Shown here: positions 17,801 to 26,300 of the stretch, piece after piece | Position numbering within the stretch: the stretch's first letter is position 1 | Layout of the letters: each line of letters starts with the position of its first letter | DNA from: Bacteriovoracaceae bacterium | GTDB lineage: Bacteria > Bdellovibrionota > Bacteriovoracia > Bacteriovoracales > Bacteriovoracaceae | Direction: 5' to 3' | Length of the DNA stretch: 32,886 nucleotides | Assembly: GCA_020631435.1 (NCBI GenBank) | Contig: JAHDHG010000009.1 | Span: forward strand, 1-32,886 | The notes under the pieces: model-generated | The model's input: the letters and a program-made list of their open reading frames with translations, nothing else | Database searches by the model: none | What the model was told of the DNA's origin: nothing | Made by a program: the position numbers and the translations under genes

Positions 17801-18410
17801 TTTCTTTCTTCAGATCACTAATTCTCTCTAAATTAGTATTCGTTTGATCAATTTTTCTTAATGACTCTTTCTTTCTAACTTTAAATTTAGTAATCCCAGC
17901 AACTTCTTCAATCATTACTCTACGTTCAACAGGCTTCGCTTTTACTAATCTATCAATTTCACCCTGAGCAATAATAGAATAAGATTTAGCTCCGGCTCCG
18001 GTATCCATAAATACTTCTTGGATATCCTTAAGCCTCGCTGGCATATTATTAATTCGATATTCAGTATCTCCGTTTTTATATAATTTTCTTGTTAATTGAA
18101 TTTCATTCGGGCTTACAACTTTTGAACCTATATGAATGTGTTTTTTCTTCGTGTTATTTAAAACAAGAGAAACTTCTGCAAAAGATCCTGGAGAATATTT
18201 TTTTGAACCAGAGAAAATAAGATCACTCATCTTAGTTCCTCTAAGGTGCTTAGCTGATTGCTCACCCATGACCCAAAAAAGTGCATCAACAATATTTGAT
18301 TTACCACATCCATTAGGGCCAACAATACCAGTAATCCCATCATCGAAGTGAATAGTTGTATGGTCTTTAAAGGATTTAAAGCCCTGAATATGCATTCTTT
18401 CTAATTTCAT
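14838..18410 (-). CDS. smc: chromosome segregation protein SMC
   Basis: GIVGPNGCGKSNIVDALFWVMGEQS Walker A, long coiled coils with hinge, NLMSGGEKALTAVALIFSI signature and LLDEVDAPLDDANV Walker B. Confidence 0.98.
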   Translation of the reverse strand: MKLERMHIQGFKSFKDHTTIHFDDGITGIVGPNGCGKSNIVDALFWVMGEQSAKHLRGTKMSDLIFSGSKKYSPGSFAEVSLVLNNTKKKHIHIGSKVVSPNEIQLTRKLYKNGDTEYRINNMPARLKDIQEVFMDTGAGAKSYSIIAQGEIDRLVKAKPVERRVMIEEVAGITKFKVRKKESLRKIDQTNTNLERISDLKKEIYKQLKTLEGQAEKAERARSLRDKIKKASLTVSSHKELDLIEKIRDYSKSIEELSAGLEDNKVRLNTLEAEIETEKNEKTQLIDKIDQDQEKFNESKMELVSLEEKFNFSKKSFEEKNSYIEEKRLEIEELNQVIESRSEKIKELDQKLSNIESPDSNAQNDIKFLEDELKSAEENFKNNEKEFLEFSSKETELEKKASRVETELTKTQALKENKAQMLDNIVSEIQELEAYYLEVNNQDADNRKELEVNEQEFEKLENRKLQLIKSIENLELKVSEIDDELREKEQVQASLIAKTGALKEILNNANDKFLESKLGSDFKQLKTCIVVSEENETIVNNLLAPYLNIMVGNGDEEEISDWAHEQQANLQILKEVEYNPKAEDYKTLDKVVGCSDEKVRNFLSYFIVDTSECPDGFLASTDNGYTLQRKVGEVFISEFKEAEEVSFFKRDLDYKKAVEELESCSDRMKELEKNLTKTSADLSIKKEEHKEIASKAQDKKDQVLTLKAQLNSSSKQFNVNQDRLSSLEKKNKLLSAERFTLSETEDQCHNEKKKIAAEKENLSVLKDEIIKKYEESKSIFHEKQEELIKIKTELKASVSRKDELKSLIEDMSDQKIKAEEKIETLENSISENEAAVKEINEKESEYSDRISELSGSLGIKETALSKLKEELNILSNGLEKSEKEIQKLNQAVSKSDKLILEKNLKLEKAIEDEELNVRDIFEQFKVDLRKVITEYLEIESLEVLKDINNMFYVETIDGAKRMQPEKYEFNKKFPGQVSEVKDRLKNYKSQLNRLGHVNWEAVSDYDEKKKRYDFLKDQEEELRKSIDDLMRAIEHIDHKSKERFKIAFDEVNGKFEQVFPIIFGGGSAKLQMHGSLVEEDFGVEIIASPPGKKMQNINLMSGGEKALTAVALIFSIFLVKPSPFCLLDEVDAPLDDANVGRFNQLLREMSSESQFILITHNKKTMELNDKLYGITMQEPGVSKAVSVQLQ

Positions 18411-18549
18411 GGTTCTCCAAATAACAGCTAAATATTAGTGGTTTGATTATAAAATAGAGTGCCCCTATTGTGGAGAAATAACATCAAGATAACGCGATGA
18501 GAGCGATGACATTATCTATCTTTACCCGACGTGTTAACGATCTGGAAAA

Positions 18550-19830
18550 CTATTCAAATTCTTTTTGAGTTAAAGTTCCAAGAAAGACTAATCCAGGAAT
18601 AGCTATAATTGCACAGGTTACGTAAAAATTTATATATCCTGTATGCTGCATGTCGCTAAAAATAACTGGACTGGTTTTGAAGTATTCAATCAAAGAGCCT
18701 GCTGCTCCAGAAAAAATAGTTCTCCCGAGTGAAGCCAAAGACGCAAAAAGAGCATATTGAGAGGCTGTAAATCTTTTGTTGGTGAGATGTCCCATAAAAC
18801 CAACTAAAGCAGCTGTCCCAATACCTGAAGCAAAGTCTTCTAGAAAAACAATTGCTCCTAAACTTGTTTGAGTAGCTACAAAGGCAAGCCCTGCGAAAAG
18901 AGCTGTAGTAATTGCTTGGGTAATCCCTGCGAACCAAAGAGTAACTTTATAGCCAAGCTTATAAATCATGGATCCACCCACAATTAATCCAGCTAATGTA
19001 GAAAAAAGCCCAACGGTTGAAGCGATAGCTCCTATCTCTTTATTAGCAAAACCAAGATCAGCATAAAATGGTCTGCTCATAGACCCTGCAATAGAATCTC
19101 CTAATTTAAAGAAGAAGATAAAAGCTAGAATTAGAAAAGAATTGTTTCTTTTTAAGAATTCAAAAAATGGATTCACTATACTATCAAGTAAGGTTTTTTC
19201 TTGAACAGCTTGATACTCTGGTTCATCTGCCCAAAGAGTCGCTAAAATTCCCACTCCCATAAAAGCAGCAAGCATTAAAAACATTTGATTAAAACTCCAT
19301 CCCCATGTGTCTTGATCAACAACCCAAATTCCAAATCCAGAAGCAACCCACATCGCAATTCTGTATCCATACACTCCTAAAGATGCTCCAATTCCAAGCT
19401 CTTCAGAATCTAATATTTCATTTCTATAAGCGTCTACTGCAACATCTTGTGAAGCACTAAAAAAACAAAGTAATATTCCTGCTATAGCAATAAAACTTAA
19501 TGACTTACTTGGATCTCCAAAAGATAAAAGAACAAATGAACCAGCTAAGCATACTTGAGTGATTAAAAGCCAAGATCTTCTTCTACCGAATTTCCTGAAA
19601 GGTGTATATCTATCAAAAAAGAAGGCCCAGAGAAAGTTAAAAGAATAAGATGTAGCAATCCAGGAGAACAGACCAATCTTAGGAAGATCAATTTCATATC
19701 TTCTTAACCACAATTTAATACTTGCATAGACAACCATGATGGGAAGCCCGCTAGAAAATCCAAGTAAAAAAACTGTAATAAATTTTTTAGGATCAGATAA
19801 TATTGTTGAAAGACTTTTCTTTTTTTCCAT
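18550..19830 (-). CDS. AmpG-like MFS transporter
   Basis: FLLGFSSGLPIMVVYASIKLWLRRYEIDLPKIGLFSW; WAFFFDRYTPFRKFGRRRSWLL; SASQDVAVDAYR, characteristic of the AmpG/PAT MFS family. Confidence 0.88.
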   Translation of the reverse strand: MEKKKSLSTILSDPKKFITVFLLGFSSGLPIMVVYASIKLWLRRYEIDLPKIGLFSWIATSYSFNFLWAFFFDRYTPFRKFGRRRSWLLITQVCLAGSFVLLSFGDPSKSLSFIAIAGILLCFFSASQDVAVDAYRNEILDSEELGIGASLGVYGYRIAMWVASGFGIWVVDQDTWGWSFNQMFLMLAAFMGVGILATLWADEPEYQAVQEKTLLDSIVNPFFEFLKRNNSFLILAFIFFFKLGDSIAGSMSRPFYADLGFANKEIGAIASTVGLFSTLAGLIVGGSMIYKLGYKVTLWFAGITQAITTALFAGLAFVATQTSLGAIVFLEDFASGIGTAALVGFMGHLTNKRFTASQYALFASLASLGRTIFSGAAGSLIEYFKTSPVIFSDMQHTGYINFYVTCAIIAIPGLVFLGTLTQKEFE

Positions 19831-19850
19831 AAGAAAAGCCTAACACCCCC

Positions 19851-20732
19851 CTACCGTTGAAACAAATTAGAATTATAAAATCTTGCAATTGCGGCCTTGC
19901 TTTGTATCCCCCGGGGAAAACCATCATGTGCCAAATGAGCAACTTTCTTTCTAAAACTCAGCAGTGTATTCTGATCAGCATACGAAAATTTAACTCCTCT
20001 CAAAGAAAAAGCTCCTCTAGTTTGTCTTTGATAATAATTTTTCCAATTATCCACATTCTTTAAGGAAAAATCGCTAAAATTATCTTTCCCAAACAATTCC
20101 AACGATTTTGGAATTGCATCAAATGTAAGCATAGAGTTTATTTGTACATTTAAAGCTTCTAGTTTTTTAGCAAAAAAAATCGACTCAAAAGCCCCCCAAC
20201 TAAATCCCATTAAATGAACTCTGCTTCTATTATCTTTTTTAGAAAATTTAAGTGCTTTTATTTTATTAAAACAATTTAAGGCTTCATTAAGTCCGTTTTG
20301 AGGGAAATATAATAAGTGATACCCAGAACGATTAGGAAGAGAGAAATCTAATCGTCCTTCATATTTTTTATTATATGAGATAAATGATTTAACAAAATAA
20401 GAGATCAAGCCAAAGTTTTTTTGATCAAAGAACTTATTATATACTTTTACATATCTTGTATATTGATTCTGAGTTATTAAATGCTTCTTTGATTTGAATC
20501 TAGAAAACTCATTATGCTCTTCAAATATTTTATAGATATAAAACTTTCTTAAATCATATTGAAAGGTTCCTTCAAAAAGAAACAAGAGAGGCTTTTCTTT
20601 TTTCTTAATTAATTCAATGTCACAAGTATTTAAGTTTTCATATTTTGGAGTTCTTAACTTATAAATGAGATTTTCAAAACTTGAAGCATAAGTACTAATC
20701 ATTAAGAAATAGAAAACTAGAAATTTGAACAT
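19851..20732 (-). CDS. secreted protein, possible alpha/beta hydrolase
   Basis: signal peptide MFKFLVFYFLMISTYAS; HLMGFSWGAFES resembles a GxSxG nucleophile elbow. Confidence 0.55.
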   Translation of the reverse strand: MFKFLVFYFLMISTYASSFENLIYKLRTPKYENLNTCDIELIKKKEKPLLFLFEGTFQYDLRKFYIYKIFEEHNEFSRFKSKKHLITQNQYTRYVKVYNKFFDQKNFGLISYFVKSFISYNKKYEGRLDFSLPNRSGYHLLYFPQNGLNEALNCFNKIKALKFSKKDNRSRVHLMGFSWGAFESIFFAKKLEALNVQINSMLTFDAIPKSLELFGKDNFSDFSLKNVDNWKNYYQRQTRGAFSLRGVKFSYADQNTLLSFRKKVAHLAHDGFPRGIQSKAAIARFYNSNLFQR

Positions 20733-20757
20733 GTTATGAAATAGCAATTTCAGTACT

Positions 20758-21384
20758 TTATGAATATCTTAAACGCGCTGAGTAATACTTTTTTTCAGAC
20801 TCACCAATCTTAACTAGGGCTTCGCCATCATTTCCTATACCTTCAAATCTCACTAGATCACTATCTAAGAAAACATCTTTATTTAAATGATCACAAACTT
20901 TCATGAAATCTGATTGAATGTTCTTCACTTCGGTTGAATAAAGAAAATCTACCAAAGCTCTAATTTCAATATCCCTATTGATAAACCCATGTGGAAATTC
21001 AAATTCTTTGCTTTCAGTTTCAAAAATATTTATTCCAATGCCTACTAAGACCAGGTCATTATTAATATATTCACAAATAATCCCACCAACTTTCTTTCCA
21101 TTTAGAATTAAATCGTTAGGCCATTTAAGCTTTAAATCCAAGTCATCAAAATACTTACAAAGTAAAATCCCTATTTTAAGCGGGGTTAAAGTAGGAGAAT
21201 TACAAGGCCTAAACGTTAAGCTTAAAGCAAGAGAACCTTCAAAGTGAAACCATGATCTCCCTCGTTGACCAATTCCGTTAGTTTGGTTCTTAGTATGAAT
21301 AATTATTTTATTAAAGGAATCACTAACTTGGTTTTTAAGCTCTTCTTGAGTAGAATGACAGACATCTAAAGAGATGATTTTCAT
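20758..21384 (-). CDS. birA: biotin-[acetyl-CoA-carboxylase] ligase
   Basis: DVCHSTQEELKNQ, TNGIGQRGRSWFHFEGSLALSLTFRP, KWPNDLILNGKKVGGIICE signatures; lacks an HTH domain (class I-like). Confidence 0.9.
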   Translation of the reverse strand: MKIISLDVCHSTQEELKNQVSDSFNKIIIHTKNQTNGIGQRGRSWFHFEGSLALSLTFRPCNSPTLTPLKIGILLCKYFDDLDLKLKWPNDLILNGKKVGGIICEYINNDLVLVGIGINIFETESKEFEFPHGFINRDIEIRALVDFLYSTEVKNIQSDFMKVCDHLNKDVFLDSDLVRFEGIGNDGEALVKIGESEKKYYSARLRYS

Positions 21385-21398
21385 AGGAGCATATTCCC

Positions 21399-22103
21399 AT
21401 GGCAGAGATTAGACGCCAAGAACCAAGAGAAATAAAAATTACCCCTCATATAAACCCTTACGCTGCTGGAAGTGTCATTGTTGAATGTGGAAATACTAAA
21501 GTTCATATTACTGCGAATTTAGCTGAAGAAGTTCCAAGATGGCTAAGAGGTCAAGGCAGAGGATGGGTCACTGCTGAGTATTCTATGCTCCCAGGCTCAA
21601 CACATGAAAGAATAAAAAGAGACAGAAAGGGAATATCTGGAAGAGCTCAGGAAATTCAAAGGTTAATAGCTAGATCTCTTAGAGCTGCTATAGATTTAGA
21701 AAAACTCGGTGAACAAATGATCACTATCGATTGTGATGTTTTAGTGGCAGATGGTGGGACTAGAACTACTTCAATTACTGGAGCTTACGTTGCATTAGAA
21801 CTTGCAATCAAAAAAATGATGAATGAAAAAATCATTAATCAAAATCCATTAATTCATCAAATCGCCGCATTAAGTGTAGGCATTGATAAAACTGGAAATA
21901 TTTTAGCTGATTTAAATTATGAAGAAGATTCAAGCTGTGAAACTGATATGAACATCGTGATGACAAAAGATGGAAACTTCGTTGAGGTTCAAGGTACTGC
22001 AGAAGGGCAGCCATTTTCTCCAGAAGAGTTTGCGCTTCTATTAAGCTGTGCCAAAAATGCTCTCAAAACTACTTTTGCAGCTCAAGATAAGGTTTTAAAT
22101 TGA
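21399..22103 (+). CDS. rph: ribonuclease PH
   Basis: EYSMLPGSTHERIKRDRKGISGRAQEIQRLIARSLRAA; VLVADGGTRTTSITGAYVAL. Confidence 0.97.
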   Translation: MAEIRRQEPREIKITPHINPYAAGSVIVECGNTKVHITANLAEEVPRWLRGQGRGWVTAEYSMLPGSTHERIKRDRKGISGRAQEIQRLIARSLRAAIDLEKLGEQMITIDCDVLVADGGTRTTSITGAYVALELAIKKMMNEKIINQNPLIHQIAALSVGIDKTGNILADLNYEEDSSCETDMNIVMTKDGNFVEVQGTAEGQPFSPEEFALLLSCAKNALKTTFAAQDKVLN

Positions 22104-22684
22104 AAGTGATTCTTGCTAGTTCCAATGATCATAAAGTTGAAGAGTTTCAAGTATTATTTAAAGATTCATTAGAAATAGAAAAAGCAGATAAAATTGAAGT
22201 CATTGAAGATGGAACAAGTTTCTTTGAAAATGCTCACCTAAAAGCGAAAGCATATTTTGAAAAATATAAAAAACCGGTCCTTTCTGATGATTCTGGATTA
22301 TGCTTAGAAGCATTTCCATTAATTTTAGGAATTCATTCAGCTCGGTATAAGCCTGAATTGGCATCATATACTGATAAATGTATTGCATTAATTGATCATT
22401 ATAAAAATGAAGAAGTAAATAATTTCAACTCTCATTTCTCTTGCGTTCTATGCCTATATATTTCAGAAAAAGAAGTCTATTTTTTTGAGGGTATTTCTGA
22501 AGGTAAAATATCCCAAACTCTAAGAGGACATCAAGGATTTGGATATGATCCACTATTTATCCCTACCCATCATCCTGAACAAAAGTCATTTTCAGAAGAT
22601 TCTGAGTGGAAATTCGAAAATGGACACAGAGCAAAAGCAGTCCAAGAACTAAAGAAATTCCTCAAAGAAGCTAGACTGAGCTAA
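22100..22684 (+). CDS. rdgB: RdgB/HAM1-family XTP/dITP diphosphatase
   Basis: LASSNDHKVEEFQ, PVLSDDSGLCLEA, GFGYDPLFIP; TTG start overlapping the rph stop. Confidence 0.95.
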   Translation: MKVILASSNDHKVEEFQVLFKDSLEIEKADKIEVIEDGTSFFENAHLKAKAYFEKYKKPVLSDDSGLCLEAFPLILGIHSARYKPELASYTDKCIALIDHYKNEEVNNFNSHFSCVLCLYISEKEVYFFEGISEGKISQTLRGHQGFGYDPLFIPTHHPEQKSFSEDSEWKFENGHRAKAVQELKKFLKEARLS

Positions 22685-22715
22685 AAGATTAAGTTACATT
22701 AGTTTTACTGATTTT

Positions 22716-22792
22716 CGGGGTGTAGCGCAGCCTGGTAGCGTAACTCGTTTGGGACGAGGAGGTCGGAGGTTCAAATCCTCTCACCCCGACCA
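22716..22792 (+). tRNA. tRNA-Pro (anticodon TGG), CCA encoded
   Basis: CGGGGTG...CACCCCGACCA cloverleaf; anticodon loop TTTGGGA; T-arm GGAGGTTCAAATCCTC. Confidence 0.97.
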
Positions 22793-22822
22793 TTGGTATT
22801 TCAATTAAATTTTTTCAAAAAA

Positions 22823-22857
22823 AAATCCTTGATACGTTTAATTACCAAGGATTTATT
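22823..22857. terminator. terminator hairpin between tRNA-Pro and the convergent gene at 22886
   Basis: AAATCCTTG (22823-22831) / CAAGGATTT (22845-22853), A-run on the left; best as terminator for the - strand unit. Confidence 0.6.
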
Positions 22858-22885
22858 TTCTAATTAATTAAAATTTTTAAATTTA

Positions 22886-23323
22886 TTAATGAACTCTTCC
22901 TTCATCTCGACAAGCTTCATTCGTAATTGCTCCTTTAGCATGAATCACGAATTGCTCCGAAGGATCGGTACATTGTCCTTTAGAAAGAACTCCATGTGGG
23001 AACTTTCCATGAGCACAACTAAAAAATGCTGGAAATTTTTTCTTATAACAAAAACCAGGTCGACCTCTTAATACTCTAGGAACAGCACATGCTCCACCAT
23101 CTTTCAAAGAACTTTTAATAGATCTAGCTTCGCTACGAGACAAAAACTCTGAATCCAAACAAATTATTGATAAGTGTAAATTTCCAGCTTCAGAATTTGA
23201 AGGTTTAACAAATTGTCCTTTCAATTTTTCTTGGACTCCCGCTTTTCTAGAAACTGCTTGATCTGCTTCATTTCCGAGCGAGTTAAAAGTAATTATCAAT
23301 AAAAAAGTTAATATATGTTTCAT
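22886..23323 (-). CDS. small secreted Cys-containing protein, unknown function
   Basis: signal peptide MKHILTFLLIITFNSLG; six cysteines in the mature part; 12 bp downstream of the giant repeat ORF. Confidence 0.65.
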   Translation of the reverse strand: MKHILTFLLIITFNSLGNEADQAVSRKAGVQEKLKGQFVKPSNSEAGNLHLSIICLDSEFLSRSEARSIKSSLKDGGACAVPRVLRGRPGFCYKKKFPAFFSCAHGKFPHGVLSKGQCTDPSEQFVIHAKGAITNEACRDEGRVH

Positions 23324-23335
23324 TTTTTCTCCGTC

Positions 23336-26300
23336 TTATCTTTTCTCAACACATTTTCCTAAAATTGTACTAAAGACAAAACCATCTCTACATGTAGTGT
23401 CTGAAGTATTAGGGATATCTTCATTTGAAGTTTGATCGAATTCACCATCAGGGTTTCTTATATCAGTATCACCAGAATCTAAATTACAGCCTGTAGATGT
23501 CGCCAACGTATTGTCTCTACACACACACATAATTTCACTTCCGTGAACAAATGCAATAGATCCTTCAGGACACTTATCAAAGGTTAGGACGTCATTAGAG
23601 CAACTTGTATCTTTTGTAAGAGTATCTCTAGAAGCTGAATCTAAAAGAGTTGCCTCTCCCTCACAACCAGATCCGAAGGTGGATCCACCACAAGTGCTCG
23701 TTACATCTTTACATGCACTAGCAAATTGACCAGCAAAAGAAGCTCCATTTGCACCTAATATATTATTAAATGCTGTTGCATCTGCAGCAGTTCCAACCTG
23801 ACCATCACCATCGACATCAATAACTGTAATACAACTTTGTCCTGCTAAGTAAGCGCTAACTCTTGACTGATAGATACTAAAATCTGCAGAAGTTAAATTA
23901 CCATCATTGTTAAAGTCTATATCACAAGAAAATGCACTCACATTAATATTTCCATTAGTACCATAACCTGCAGCTCCTAAAGAACAGAAGTTGTTAGATA
24001 ATGAAAGTTCTAAATCTTCTGATCTATAACCTAAGTCTTCAATCAAGAACGGTGAAAGAGTTCCATCTTTATGAATATGAACAAAGTCATTTGGCTCGTT
24101 AATACTCATAAATTGTCCTGTTGGATTCACACCCGCTTGATTTAACTGAGAAGCATGACATCCATTACAAGTATTCATGTTATATCTAAATGTTGCATGA
24201 TCTCTATCTGTACTAGAACCAAAAAAGCTTGGAAGTTGAGGCTTCCAATTAACATTTAGATCATAAGTATTTTGAAAAGCCATAATATTTGAAGGAACGC
24301 TATAAGATTTAAATGGATCTTTAATATTATTAAACTGACTAACATAAGAATTCTGCATTGTTGATTTAGCAGATGAATTATGCAGTTGATTATTCTGTCT
24401 AATCTCTATTCCAGGATCACTAAATCTCTGTCTTGCAGCTATATCAACAGGAGTCAAAGGCATTTTAACTCTTGCCAATTCAAAGCAACCATTACTCATT
24501 TTCTTCGGTTTATATTCAAATAAGGCCCATTTTGCAGAAGGATCTGTATGCATCTCAGCTAATGAATTCACTCTTATTTGAGATAATGGAACTCGAGTAT
24601 GTCCACATTCATTCACACCAGTTGTTGCATTAGTACCTGAACCATATCTACTTGTAGTTGAAGAAGTATTATTCACACATTCTTTGTAATTAAAAAACTT
24701 AGTAAAAATTGATCCCTCAACAAGGGTTGCAAGATGATCTTTATAAGCATCACCTTCTAAACACTTAAGTAAAGCAAAATTATAATGCCAGTTAAAGTCT
24801 CCAGGTAAGTCATACTCAAAAATAACCAAGTTTGGATCTTCGTTTAATTTATCTTGTGCAGTACAGTTTGTACTTGTAGAACAACTTCTTCTATATCGGC
24901 TCGATCCATTACAAGAAGTTGATGTATTACAAACGTTTGTCACTTGATTTGCTTCTTCTAACCAATAAATCAGCCTTATCTCTCCATGAGATAAAACCTT
25001 ACCAGCTGCATTTTTCTTGACTAAATCAGGCCTAAATACGATAGCAAGCAATTCATATGGTGCATCAGGACCTTTATTCAACCAATGAAGAGTTAAGTCA
25101 TTAGGAGCAGTAACACCCCATCGATTTTTAATATGAGCATATTCTCCAGGTCTAGATAAAGAATCTTTATTAGTAGTAGAAAATTTATAACCATCTACGT
25201 AAGACTTATAGATTCCTGCTTCACAATTATGGGTATCCCCTGTTGAAGTCTGTGCTCCACCAACTGAACCAAGAACCTCACCAAAATGTAAACTCGTTCC
25301 ATTATGCCCTGCTTCAAAAGCATCTAGAATAGTCTGGTCAGTAATAACAAATGCTTTCGAATGATCACTTGAATCAAATTCTCCTGCAGTTCCATCTTCA
25401 TTACATAGACAAGAGTAATGAGGATTATACTGACAACCATCCGTGAGAACTGTAGAAATTCCATAATTAGAAACTATATCTGCAAGGGCAGAATCAAAAT
25501 TCTGAGCATTAGGATCTGTACAACCAGTAAACGTACACGATCCGTCATCAGTAGTAGCTTGATTATTATAATTTTCTGCTTGAGGAATAGTACATCCAAG
25601 TAATCCTTCACAAATGTTTGAATTTACTTGACCAGTAAACGTAATTCCATTCTGAGCCAATAAATCCATATACTGCTGAATCATAGAATCAAAGTTCGGA
25701 TCAAAGTTTCCAAAATTACTTTGGTTACAACCTTCAAAGATACAAGATCCATCTTCATTTCTTCCAGCTTCAAAATTCTTAGCTTTAGGATTTGCACATC
25801 CAGGTAATGCTCCACAATCCTTAGGTTGTAAAACACCGTGCCCATAATTTGCAAATGCTTCTCTAATTTTTTCATCATCGTCGAAATTAGCAGAACCTTC
25901 CACCTGACAAGCTGAAAATATACATACATGATCAGGGTCAGCTGTTGCATTTGGATTATAATTGTCAGCCAACTCTTCCATACAACCTGTTACATCACCA
26001 CATTCAAAATTATTATCAAATTGTCCAGTTTGATTTAAACCTAGAGAAGTTAAAATACTTACATAAGAATCAATCTCTGTCTGACAAGATGGATCAAAGT
26101 TTTGAGTACCTTCAGTAGCACAACAGTTAAAATCACAAGACCCATCTTCTTTAACACCTGCAACATAATTTGAAGCATTTGGATCAGCACATCCAAGTTT
26201 TGGACCACAATTATGATTGTCTTCTAAACTTCCAGTAGAAGGAAGTCCAAGACCAGATATCAATGCTGTATATCCATCGATTTTACCTCTACAAGTATCA

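Noticed and set aside
14908-18351. + strand ORFs antisense to smc
   Set aside because: Shadow ORFs over a clear SMC coding sequence.
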